6,935 bases of DNA from an uncultured Lachnoanaerobaculum sp. (GCA_938041725.1 CALISX010000296.1:1-6935); one strand, 5' to 3'. Shown: positions 1 through 6,204, counted from the first letter of the stretch. The notes: a model not told the origin generated them from the sequence alone. Numbers and translations are program-made.

Positions 1-1
1 C

Positions 2-625
2 GGACTGGCAGAAATTTTTAAGGGAATCGGGGCTGATGCGGTGATTGAAGGGGGACAGACCATGAACCCCAGCACCGAGGATATTTTAGAGGCAGTGGAA
101 AGGGTTAATGCTGCCAGAATTTTTGTATTGCCCAATAATAAAAATATCATTCTGGCAGCCCAGCAGGCGGCAAAGCTTTCCAGAGAGAAGGAGTTGATTG
201 TGGTGCCCACCAAAAACATTCCCCAGGGAATCACCGCCATGATTAATTTCATGCCGGACAAAACCCCCCAGGAAAATCTGGAGAGTATGACCGCAGAGAT
301 GGAAAAGGTAAAGACTGCCTCCATTACCTATGCAGTGCGGGATACCATCATTGAAGGGGTGGAGATTCATGAAAAGGACATTATGGCTTTGGGGGATCAA
401 GGAGTTCTTGCAGCGGGACCAGTGCTGGAGGAAATTGTATTGGCAGCCCTTCGGAAGATGACGGATGCGGATTCGGAGCTGGTGAGCCTCTACTACGGTC
501 AGGATGTGACAGCAGAACAGGCCCAGGCCCTGCTGGCCAAGGCCAGGCAGGCCCTTCCTCAGGTGGAGTTTGAACTTCAGGAGGGGGGACAGCCCGTATA
601 TTATTACTTTATTTCCGTGGAATAA
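2..625 (+). CDS. fakA: Fatty acid kinase catalytic subunit FakA (YloV/DAK2 family), C-terminal part; 5' end outside window
   Basis: The frame is open from the left edge, giving 207 residues without a start, so the gene begins upstream. FakA phosphorylates fatty acids held by a FakB (DegV-family) binding protein, feeding exogenous or recycled fatty acids into phospholipid synthesis in the cytoplasm. Family signatures are visible: GGQTMNPSTEDI at visible residues 17-28, LPNNKNI at about 44-50, VPTKNIPQGI at about 69-78, and the typical ending with SLYYGQDVT and GGQPVYYYFISVE just before the TAA stop. These belong to the C-terminal region of the FakA/YloV family. The N-terminal DAK2 nucleotide-binding domain must lie left of the window. 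The GTG at 41 is internal, because homologous sequence continues upstream of it. The gene is followed by a strong hairpin and then recG, a neighbour also found near yloV in Bacillus. The family call is firm; the fatty-acid substrate is taken from characterised homologues. Confidence 0.93.
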   Translation, partial: GLAEIFKGIGADAVIEGGQTMNPSTEDILEAVERVNAARIFVLPNNKNIILAAQQAAKLSREKELIVVPTKNIPQGITAMINFMPDKTPQENLESMTAEMEKVKTASITYAVRDTIIEGVEIHEKDIMALGDQGVLAAGPVLEEIVLAALRKMTDADSELVSLYYGQDVTAEQAQALLAKARQALPQVEFELQEGGQPVYYYFISVE

Positions 626-629
626 TCTC

Positions 630-646
630 GGGAGGAAATAGGAATG
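630..646 (+). promoter_or_regulatory. Strong orphan Shine-Dalgarno plus ATG in the fakA-recG gap
   Basis: GGGAGG at 630-635 sits 8 nt before an ATG at 644. This is the best ribosome-binding signal in the gap, better than the one in front of recG. The frame it opens runs 64 codons to 838 and overlaps the first 119 nt of recG in another frame. Its predicted peptide resembles nothing I know. The frame that encodes RecG has no ATG, GTG or TTG between its upstream stop at 639-641 and the ATG at 720, so this signal cannot serve RecG directly. It may be chance in a purine-rich genome, or a leader that lets ribosomes enter just before the hairpin at 651-682. Confidence 0.3.
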
Positions 647-650
647 GAGT

Positions 651-682
651 GGGAAAACCTGGGGATGCCCCCAGGTTTTCCC
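651..682 (+). terminator. Perfect 14-bp hairpin after fakA, terminator-like but without a U-run
   Basis: Bases 651-664 (GGGAAAACCTGGGG) are exactly complementary to 669-682 (CCCCAGGTTTTCCC), with a 4-nt loop ATGC. The stem begins 26 nt after the fakA stop and ends 37 nt before the recG start. A standard intrinsic terminator would have a T-run directly after the stem; here the following bases are CCTGTATAGG. It may be a weak or Rho-assisted terminator, an mRNA-stabilising 3' end for fakA, or a processing site. The structure is seen directly; the function is inferred. Confidence 0.45.
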
Positions 683-719
683 CTGTATAGGGAACCAGGA
701 AGGCAGGAAAGGACAGTGC

Positions 720-2789
720 ATGAAGGAGGATTCGGTATTAAACCTCAAGGGAGTGGGAAAGAAGACAGGGGCTCTTTTACAAAAGCTGGGGATTGTGACC
801 CAGTGGGATTTAATCATCCACTTTCCCGCCAGATATGAGGAGTGGCCGCCTCCCATGAAAATAGAAAAATGGCAGCCGGAGGGCCGGGCAGTGATTGGGG
901 GAGAACTGGCGGGGAGCATCCGCACCAGTATTGCAGGAAACTATAAAATCTCTGCAGGAAAGATCACAGATTATCAAAATACCATTCCGGTGTACTGGTT
1001 CAATTCTCCCTATGTAGGGGCTGTTTTGAAGCAGAATACTCCCTATATTTTTGACGGGAAACTGACCCGAAAAAGAAATGTTCTGTCTTTGGAGCATCCC
1101 CGGATCTTTTCCAGGGAGGAATACCAGGAAAAAATGGGCAGCCTTTCCCCTGTGTATGCCCTGACCAAGGGCCTTGGCAATGGAAGCCTTTCAAAGGCTG
1201 TGGCCCAGGCCCTGCAAGGCTGCAGGTCCCAGATACGGGAATACCTTCCCAAGAAACTGATGCAAAAATTTTCTCTGGAGGATCTTACCCAGGCTCTTGA
1301 AAATATTCATTTTCCCGAGAACAGGGAAAGGCTGCAAAAAGCCAGACAAAGGCTTTCCTTTGATGACTTTTTTCTGTTTTTATATTATATGCGCCGGGCA
1401 AAACGGGAGAATACCGGAAGAATTTCCCCCTGTCCCATTTGCATGGACAAAGAATATCTGGATCAGATTTATAAAGCCCTGCCCTTTGCCCTGACCCCTT
1501 CCCAAAAAAAGGCACTGGAGGAAATTCTGGGGGATCTGGAAGGAGGAGGGGTGATGAACCGGCTTTTGCAGGGGGATGTGGGTTCCGGGAAAACCGTTGT
1601 GGCCCTGCTGGCCGCTCTCCTTTGTATCCGCCAGGGATATCAGGTCAGTGTTATGGTGCCCACGGAGGTGCTGGCCAGACAGCATTATGAAAATATGGCA
1701 AAGCTTACCACATCGCTGCCAAGTCCTCCTTCCTTAGCCCTTCTCACCGGCTCCCTGAGGAAAAAAGAGCGTGAAAGGGAGCTGGAGCGCATTGGCCTGG
1801 GGGAGGCAGACCTGGTGATTGGAACCCACGCCTTGATACAGGAAAAGGTGGCCTTTTACAATCTGGGACTGGTGATCACCGATGAGCAGCACCGCTTTGG
1901 GGTGCGGCAAAGGCAGGAACTGCAGCAAAAAGGGCAGACCCCCCATGTGCTTGTGATGAGCGCCACCCCCATTCCCAGAACGCTGGCAGTGATATTATAT
2001 GGAGATCTGGATATTTCCTCCATGGAAGGAAAACCTGGGGGACGGCTCCCCATAAAAAATGCAGTGATTTCTGCCGGAGACCGAAGGAAGGCCTATGGTC
2101 ATATCCTTAAGGAAATCGAGGCAGGGCATCAGGCTATGGTGATTTGTCCCATGGTGGAGGAAAGTGAAAACATAGAAGCGGAAAATGTGCTGGATTACAG
2201 CAAAAAACTCCGGGCATTTTTTTCTGAAAAAAATAAGACGAAAAAAATTAATATAGAAGTCCTGCACGGGAGGATGAAACAAAGGGAAAAAGATGATATA
2301 ATGAACCGGTATGCGGGGGGGAGTATAGATATTTTGGTGTCCACCACTGTGATTGAGGTGGGCATAGATGTTCCCAATGCCACGGTAGTGATGATTGAAG
2401 ATGCCCAAAGGTTTGGGCTGGCTTCTTTGCATCAGCTGCGGGGACGGGTTGGCCGAAGCAGGCTCCAGTCCTATGCTGTTTTTGTAAGAACCTCGGATGC
2501 ATCTGCTGCAAAAAAGCGGCTGGAGGTGGTGGGCACCTCCAACGACGGTTTTTACATTGCTGCCGAGGATTTAAAGCTGCGGGGGCCGGGAGAGCTTTTC
2601 GGACTGGCGCAAAGCGGAGAGCTGGAATTTGGCCTGGGCGAGCCTTACCGGGATACAGAGGCCTTTGAAATGGCCAGAGAGGCTGTGGATTGGCTGGAGG
2701 GAGCTGTCCTTCGTCCCCAGGAGGGCGAGGTTTTGGAGAAGAGAATGTTAGAGTATGGGAAACAGCAGTATGCAAACATTGTGTTATAG
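720..2789 (+). CDS. recG: ATP-dependent DNA helicase RecG
   Basis: This encodes 689 residues, close to E. coli RecG (about 693). RecG is a superfamily 2 double-strand DNA translocase that remodels stalled replication forks and branched recombination intermediates. In order: a short N-terminal segment with LKGVGKKT (9-16) and HFPARYEE; an OB-fold wedge domain (about 50-135) with VYWFNSPYV; helicase domain 1 with Walker A GDVGSGKT (285-292), the RecG-type DEQH box (388-391) and motif III SATPIPRTLA (from 414); helicase domain 2 with STTVIEVGIDVPNA and motif VI QLRGRVGRS (572-580); and a C-terminal TRG region with DLKLRGPGE (617-625). The ATG at 720 is the only start codon in frame after the upstream stop; AGGAAAGGA at 705-713 is a modest ribosome binding site. 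Oddities: the usual GTRQSG after the TRG core reads GLAQSG, there is a CPIC pair at 238-241, and a homopolymer-rich lysine patch lies near residues 499-512. All helicase motifs are intact, so the enzyme should be active. Confidence 0.97.
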   Translation: MKEDSVLNLKGVGKKTGALLQKLGIVTQWDLIIHFPARYEEWPPPMKIEKWQPEGRAVIGGELAGSIRTSIAGNYKISAGKITDYQNTIPVYWFNSPYVGAVLKQNTPYIFDGKLTRKRNVLSLEHPRIFSREEYQEKMGSLSPVYALTKGLGNGSLSKAVAQALQGCRSQIREYLPKKLMQKFSLEDLTQALENIHFPENRERLQKARQRLSFDDFFLFLYYMRRAKRENTGRISPCPICMDKEYLDQIYKALPFALTPSQKKALEEILGDLEGGGVMNRLLQGDVGSGKTVVALLAALLCIRQGYQVSVMVPTEVLARQHYENMAKLTTSLPSPPSLALLTGSLRKKERERELERIGLGEADLVIGTHALIQEKVAFYNLGLVITDEQHRFGVRQRQELQQKGQTPHVLVMSATPIPRTLAVILYGDLDISSMEGKPGGRLPIKNAVISAGDRRKAYGHILKEIEAGHQAMVICPMVEESENIEAENVLDYSKKLRAFFSEKNKTKKINIEVLHGRMKQREKDDIMNRYAGGSIDILVSTTVIEVGIDVPNATVVMIEDAQRFGLASLHQLRGRVGRSRLQSYAVFVRTSDASAAKKRLEVVGTSNDGFYIAAEDLKLRGPGELFGLAQSGELEFGLGEPYRDTEAFEMAREAVDWLEGAVLRPQEGEVLEKRMLEYGKQQYANIVL

Positions 2790-2818
2790 AGAATACTGAT
2801 GGAATCAGCGTTTCTATA
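2785..2818 (+). other. Interrupted hairpin spanning the recG stop codon, just before the next gene's leader
   Basis: Outer stem TATAGAGA (2785-2792) pairs with TTTCTATA (2811-2818) with one G-U wobble. Inside it, CTGAT (2796-2800) pairs with ATCAG (2804-2808) around a GGA loop, separated from the outer stem by a small internal loop. The recG stop codon (2787-2789) lies in the left arm, and a GAGG begins directly after the right arm at 2819. The stem is mostly A-T, so it is weaker than the other two hairpins. It may modulate coupling or mRNA processing between recG and the L,D-transpeptidase gene, or it may be chance. Confidence 0.3.
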
Positions 2819-2829
2819 GAGGAAGTTTT

Positions 2830-2835
2830 AGGGAG
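2830..2835 (+). promoter_or_regulatory. Ribosome binding site that supports the 2840 start of the L,D-transpeptidase
   Basis: AGGGAG lies 4 nt before the ATG at 2840; a second purine block GAGGAAG (2819-2825) is further back. The reading frame stays open upstream to an ATG at 2690 inside recG, but that extension overlaps recG by 100 nt and adds 50 residues that look unlike the family. Starting at 2840 puts a basic cytoplasmic segment immediately before the membrane helix, as expected for a membrane-anchored enzyme. Confidence 0.6.
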
Positions 2836-2839
2836 TTTT

Positions 2840-4378
2840 ATGGAAGAAAGTACAAACAAGCATAAAAGCAGGAAGAGACAAGAGGGATCCAGGAAGCTTT
2901 CTGTTTTCATTATCGCCCTGGTTATTTTTCTGTTTGTGGGGGGGCTCACAGCCTATGGAGTGAAGGCCTCAAGATATAAGAGCAGATTTTTCCCCAATAC
3001 GGTGATAAACGGCATCAATGTGGAGGATAAAACCGCTGAGGAGGTGAAGGAGGCCATCCGCTCCCAGGTGATGGGGTATTCCATCCGGATTCTTGCCAGG
3101 GATTGTGATCCCCAGAATATTACAGGGGACAGCGTGGGACTCCATTATGTTTTTGATTCCACTCTGGAGGATTTGATTGCACAGCAAAATCCCCTGGCCT
3201 GGATTTTGCATTTAAATAAGGAAGTGGACATTCAAATGGATACGGTGCTGGACTTGGATGAGGATCGGTTTGAGGCAGCGGTATCGGCTTTGGATGCATT
3301 CAAGCCTGAGAATTTTGTGGCTCCGGAGAATGCCAGGATTTCCGAATTTAAAGAAGGCAGCGGTTATTCTGTGGTGCCGGAGGTTCTGGGGAATACTTTG
3401 CTCATAGATCCGGCCAAGGCTCTGATCCATCGGAAGATTCTGGCTCTTTTTGAGGAGGTAAATCTGGATGAGGTGGGGCGGGATCTGTATGAAAAGCCTA
3501 CCATCTACAGTGATGACGAGGCTTTGAATCAGACTGTGACCCAGATGAACAAATATATTTCCTCCCGTATCACCTACGCAAAGGTGGGAACCCTGGACGG
3601 CAATACCATTCACCAGTGGCTCAGCGTGGGGGAGGACGGAAGCGTGTCCATTTCCAATACAGGCATTGCCAATTTTGTGAAATCCATTGCCAAGGCCTAT
3701 AACACCATTAATAAGCCGGTGGTGCTGAAAACCTCCTATGGAAAAACCGTCACCATTGCGGGAGGCAGTTATGGATGGAAGGTAGATGAGGGTAAGGAGG
3801 CGGCTGCCCTGAAGCAGCTGATTTTAGAGGGCACCACCACAGACAGGGAGCCGGAATATTCCTCCAGAGCCGCTTCCCGGGGGGAAAACGACTATGGAGA
3901 CTCCTATGTGGAGGTGAATTTGACTGCCCAGCATATGTTTTTATACAAAAACGGACAGAAGGTTTTAGAAAGTGATTTTGTATCCGGCAATGAATCCAGG
4001 GGATGGACCACCCCTCCCGGTGTCTTTGCCCTGACCTATAAGCAAAGGAATGCCACCTTAAAGGGAGAAAATTATGCCACTCCTGTGGCCTATTGGATGC
4101 CCTTCAACAGGGGGATTGGCTTTCATGATGCACCCTGGAGGAGTAAGTTTGGAGGAAATATTTATAAAACCGCCGGCTCCCATGGCTGCATCAACCTTCC
4201 GCCCAGTGTGGCAAAAACACTCTTTGAGTATTTAAGCACAGGCTATCCGGTGCTTTGCTATAGGTTGGAGGGTACAGAGCCGACTCCGCCTCCCACCCAG
4301 GCGGCGCCGGAGGTTACCTCTGTGGAGCCGGCTCCCACTGCAGAGGGAGATGCTCCCACCCAGGCTTCAGGGGAGTAA
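2840..4378 (+). CDS. Membrane-anchored L,D-transpeptidase (YkuD domain) with peptidoglycan-binding region
   Basis: This encodes 512 residues. Enzymes with this domain form 3-3 peptide cross-links in peptidoglycan, or attach proteins to it, using a catalytic cysteine insensitive to most penicillins. Visible parts in order: a short basic cytoplasmic segment (about 7-19); one membrane helix (about 20-41); a long extracellular region (about 50-345) resembling the PG_binding_4 family found in front of YkuD domains, with motifs NTVINGINVEDKTAEEV near 53 and GGSYGWKVDEGKE near 308; a YkuD catalytic domain (about 354-475) with conserved H429 in GIGFHDAPW and the active-site motif SHGCINL (447-453, catalytic C450); then a Pro/Thr/Ala/Glu-rich tail (478-512). 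The active site is complete. The start at 2840 is chosen over the upstream ATG at 2690. The gene lies 50 nt after recG and ends 2 nt before rsmD, so it is probably co-transcribed with the downstream genes. Its position between recG and rsmD is not the Bacillus order. The family is certain; the exact cross-link made is inferred. Confidence 0.93.
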   Translation: MEESTNKHKSRKRQEGSRKLSVFIIALVIFLFVGGLTAYGVKASRYKSRFFPNTVINGINVEDKTAEEVKEAIRSQVMGYSIRILARDCDPQNITGDSVGLHYVFDSTLEDLIAQQNPLAWILHLNKEVDIQMDTVLDLDEDRFEAAVSALDAFKPENFVAPENARISEFKEGSGYSVVPEVLGNTLLIDPAKALIHRKILALFEEVNLDEVGRDLYEKPTIYSDDEALNQTVTQMNKYISSRITYAKVGTLDGNTIHQWLSVGEDGSVSISNTGIANFVKSIAKAYNTINKPVVLKTSYGKTVTIAGGSYGWKVDEGKEAAALKQLILEGTTTDREPEYSSRAASRGENDYGDSYVEVNLTAQHMFLYKNGQKVLESDFVSGNESRGWTTPPGVFALTYKQRNATLKGENYATPVAYWMPFNRGIGFHDAPWRSKFGGNIYKTAGSHGCINLPPSVAKTLFEYLSTGYPVLCYRLEGTEPTPPPTQAAPEVTSVEPAPTAEGDAPTQASGE

Positions 4379-4380
4379 CC

Positions 4381-4938
4381 ATGATGCGGGTGATTGCAGG
4401 AGAGGCCAGGCGGCTTTTATTAAAGACTCCCAAGGGGGACATCACCAGGCCTACAGCAGACATGGTGAAGGAAACCCTCTTTAACATGCTTTCCTTTTCT
4501 GTGGAGGGGGCCAGATTTTTGGACCTTTTTGCAGGAAGCGGAGGCATTGGGATTGAAGCCCTTTCCAGAGGGGCTTTGGAGGCGGTTTTTGTGGATAACA
4601 GCAAGGAAGCTCTGGATTGTATGGAATACAATCTTGCCCATACCCGATTAAGAGACAGAGCACGGGTGCTGAAGGGGGATGCGGTTTTAGAGCTTCGGAG
4701 GATGTCAAAAAGAGAGGGAGTTTTTGATATTATTTTTATGGACCCTCCCTATCACAAGGGGCTGGAAAGGGAATGCCTGGATATTTTGGCAGACTCTCCC
4801 CTGGCAGATGAGAAAACTCTGGTGATTGTGGAGGCAGATAAAAAGATGGATCCCTCGGATCTTTTGCTGCATTGGAATATTGATAAAATCAAGCAGTATA
4901 AGAATAATCAGCATTTATTTTTACATAAGAAATCTTAA
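4381..4938 (+). CDS. rsmD: 16S rRNA (guanine966-N2)-methyltransferase RsmD
   Basis: This encodes 185 residues, the usual size. RsmD transfers a methyl group from S-adenosylmethionine to the exocyclic amine of G966 of 16S rRNA during small-subunit assembly. The N-terminus follows the family pattern: [10 protein letters not shown], then [14 protein letters not shown] (22-35). The SAM-binding loop is [15 protein letters not shown] (47-60 region), and the catalytic DPPY motif of amino-group methyltransferases is at 121-124. There are two adjacent ATG codons, at 4381 and 4384. The ribosome binding site AGGGGAG (4369-4375) overlaps the end of the L,D-transpeptidase gene, 5 nt before the first ATG and 8 nt before the second. 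The second start would give the canonical MRVI beginning, so the real protein may be one residue shorter. The gene follows the upstream stop by only 2 nt, suggesting translational coupling, and is followed by coaD, its common partner in Firmicutes. Confidence 0.95.
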   Translation: MMRVIAGEARRLLLKTPKGDITRPTADMVKETLFNMLSFSVEGARFLDLFAGSGGIGIEALSRGALEAVFVDNSKEALDCMEYNLAHTRLRDRARVLKGDAVLELRRMSKREGVFDIIFMDPPYHKGLERECLDILADSPLADEKTLVIVEADKKMDPSDLLLHWNIDKIKQYKNNQHLFLHKKS

Positions 4939-4942
4939 TACT

Positions 4943-4953
4943 AGGGGGAAGGG
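4943..4953 (+). promoter_or_regulatory. Ribosome binding site fixing the coaD start
   Basis: A G-rich block AGGGGGAAGGG lies 4 nt before the ATG at 4958. The frame is open further upstream, to an ATG at 4826 inside rsmD, but that would add 44 residues unlike any CoaD. The start at 4958 gives the family-standard [16 protein letters not shown] beginning. Confidence 0.7.
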
Positions 4954-4957
4954 CTCC

Positions 4958-5443
4958 ATGCAGAAGGCTATTTATCCGGGAAGTTTTGATCCGATTACCA
5001 ACGGTCATATAGATATTATTGAAAGGGCCGCCAAAATGTTTGATGAACTGGTGGTGGGGGTTTTGATCAACTCTTCTAAAACGCCTCTTTTCACACCTGC
5101 GGAAAGGGTGAAAATGATTGAAAAGGTGGTTGGACATGTTCCCAATGTGCAGGTTATGGCCTTTGGCGGTCTGCTGGTGGATTTTGTTCAGCAGCAAAAA
5201 TGCGGCATTATTGTCAGGGGACTGCGGGTGATTACGGATTTTGAATACGAGCTGCAGCTGTCCCACACCAATCGGATCATTGCTCCGGATGTGGATACAG
5301 TATTTTTAAGCACAGGTCTGAAGTATTCCTATTTGAGTTCCAGTATTGTGAAAGAAATTGCAGCCTATGGCGGGGACATCAGCGCCTTTGTCAGAGAGGA
5401 TATTGCCAGGGCCATAAAGGATCGATTGACACAAAAACTGTGA
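4958..5443 (+). CDS. coaD: Phosphopantetheine adenylyltransferase CoaD
   Basis: This encodes 161 residues, matching bacterial CoaD proteins (about 159-161). CoaD joins 4'-phosphopantetheine and ATP to make dephospho-CoA and pyrophosphate, the penultimate step of coenzyme A synthesis, in the cytoplasm. It is a small Rossmann-fold nucleotidyltransferase. Visible signatures are [12 protein letters not shown] (6-17), with the nucleotide-binding TNGH ending at H17; [16 protein letters not shown] (83-98), with the substrate-contacting arginines; and [18 protein letters not shown] (123-140), the conserved C-terminal motif. No key residue appears to be missing. The gene lies 19 nt after rsmD and 13 nt before the coiled-coil gene, consistent with one transcript. 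No leader element or feedback-type riboswitch is visible before it. Confidence 0.97.
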   Translation: MQKAIYPGSFDPITNGHIDIIERAAKMFDELVVGVLINSSKTPLFTPAERVKMIEKVVGHVPNVQVMAFGGLLVDFVQQQKCGIIVRGLRVITDFEYELQLSHTNRIIAPDVDTVFLSTGLKYSYLSSSIVKEIAAYGGDISAFVREDIARAIKDRLTQKL

Positions 5444-5456
5444 AAAGGAGAATTCC

Positions 5457-6155
5457 ATGAGTAAAATCGAGGGTATCATAAAGGAAATTGAAGATTTTGT
5501 AAACAGCTGCAAGCCCCAGGCATTTTCCGCCTCAAAGATTACCGTCAACAAGGAGGAGCTGGACCGGCTGATCTCTGATTTGAAGGAGGAAATTCCCCAG
5601 GAGGTGGGACAAAGCCAGAAGATTCTAAGCAATCAGGCAGCCATTATGGAGGATGCCAAAAGGCAGTCGGAGGTTATTTTGGCCAAAGCCCAAAAGGATG
5701 GGGAGGAAATCATCAAGAAAGCCCAGGAGGAAGTGCAAAAACGGATGAGGGAGGTGGATGACCGCTCCCGGGAGCTGATCAGTGATCACCGGATTATGCA
5801 AAAGGCCTATGCGGAAGCCAATGACAAGGTGGATGATGCCAGAAGAAGGGCCAATGAGATTTTGGATGCAGCCCAGGCCAATGCCTACCAGATCCAAAAT
5901 TCTGCTCTGTTTTATACAGAGAGTCTTTTGAAGGGGGTTTCAGATTTGGTAAGTGCAGCTATGAAGGAAAATGAGGAACGCTTTAACCAGCTGAATGCTT
6001 CTTTGCGCAATATTTATGATGTGGTGGAAAGAAACCGCCAGGAGCTGGGGGGCGGGAGCCCAAATGGAGGAGCTGGGCCCCATGGAGGAAATGTTCCAGA
6101 AAGAGCAAATATTCCAAACGGGGCAAATATTCCAAATGGAGCAAATGGACCATAA
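5457..6155 (+). CDS. Uncharacterised coiled-coil protein ('ATPase'/subunit H-like) with repetitive Asn-Gly-Pro tail
   Basis: This encodes 232 residues. The start is well supported by AAAGGAG (5445-5450 region) before the ATG. Residues 1-50 are mixed helix, containing KITVNKEELDRLISDLKEEI. Residues about 55-195 are highly charged and rich in Ala, Glu, Lys, Arg and Gln, and look like a long coiled coil (for example AKAQKDGEEIIKKAQEEVQK and DARRRANEILDAAQANA). Residues about 198-232 are a Gly/Asn/Pro tail ending in tandem ANIPNG units. There is no signal peptide, membrane helix, Walker motif or cysteine cluster; the only cysteine is at 19. Such proteins are often labelled ATPase or V-type ATP synthase subunit H because of coiled-coil similarity to stalk proteins. 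Nothing here supports membership of an ATP synthase: there is no membrane anchor and no atp genes nearby. A scaffold or division-site role like DivIVA is possible but unproven. From memory, similar proteins follow coaD in Lachnospiraceae. Confidence 0.85.
   Translation: MSKIEGIIKEIEDFVNSCKPQAFSASKITVNKEELDRLISDLKEEIPQEVGQSQKILSNQAAIMEDAKRQSEVILAKAQKDGEEIIKKAQEEVQKRMREVDDRSRELISDHRIMQKAYAEANDKVDDARRRANEILDAAQANAYQIQNSALFYTESLLKGVSDLVSAAMKENEERFNQLNASLRNIYDVVERNRQELGGGSPNGGAGPHGGNVPERANIPNGANIPNGANGP
6087..6152 (+). repeat. 18-bp tandem repeat encoding the (A/G)N(I/V)PNG tail
   Basis: Two nearly identical 18-bp units, 6105-6122 and 6123-6140, begin GCAAATATTCCAAA and differ only near their ends (CGGG versus TGGA). 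A diverged unit precedes them (6087-6104, encoding GNVPER), and a partial unit follows (6141-6152, encoding ANGP) just before the stop codon. The period is a multiple of three, so gaining or losing a unit would lengthen or shorten the tail without breaking the frame. Confidence 0.8.
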
Positions 6156-6156
6156 C

Positions 6157-6186
6157 CACAGGGACTGCCATGGGGCAGTCCCTGTG
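6157..6186 (+). terminator. Perfect 13-bp hairpin after the coiled-coil gene, terminator-like but without a U-run
   Basis: Bases 6157-6169 (CACAGGGACTGCC) are exactly complementary to 6174-6186 (GGCAGTCCCTGTG), with loop ATGG. The stem starts 1 nt after the TAA of the coiled-coil gene and ends 18 nt before the next start codon. No T-run follows (next bases CTGTAGAAAG), and none is visible for the opposite strand. It probably marks the 3' end of the upstream transcript, by Rho-assisted stopping or by blocking exonucleases, but read-through into the methyltransferase gene seems likely given the short gap. Confidence 0.5.
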
Positions 6187-6204
6187 CTGTAGAAAGATAC
6201 TGTT

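Noticed and set aside
644..838. Candidate small gene of 64 codons overlapping the start of recG
   Set aside because: It has a good ribosome binding site, but 119 nt overlap recG out of frame and the peptide has no recognisable features. It is kept only as a possible leader in the findings, not as a gene.
86..925. Long minus-strand open frame (279 codons) across fakA and the start of recG
   Set aside because: It lies antisense to two clear genes. Its translation has no recognisable motif and is rich in His, Phe, Pro and Ser, as expected from reversing purine-rich coding DNA.
2782..2790. Extended -10-like TGTTATAGA at the end of recG as a promoter for the transpeptidase gene
   Set aside because: Only four of six bases fit the -10 consensus, and no -35 match is found at the right distance.
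2248..2949. Minus-strand open frame of 233 codons across the end of recG and the start of the transpeptidase gene
   Set aside because: It is antisense to conserved helicase motifs, very Pro/Ser-rich and without family resemblance; it is a shadow of the + strand genes.
5995..6192. Second + strand frame overlapping the repetitive tail of the coiled-coil gene (65 codons with QIFQ-type repeats)
   Set aside because: The repetitive peptide simply reflects the 18-bp DNA repeat read in another frame. There is no ribosome binding site, and the frame runs through the hairpin at 6157-6186.
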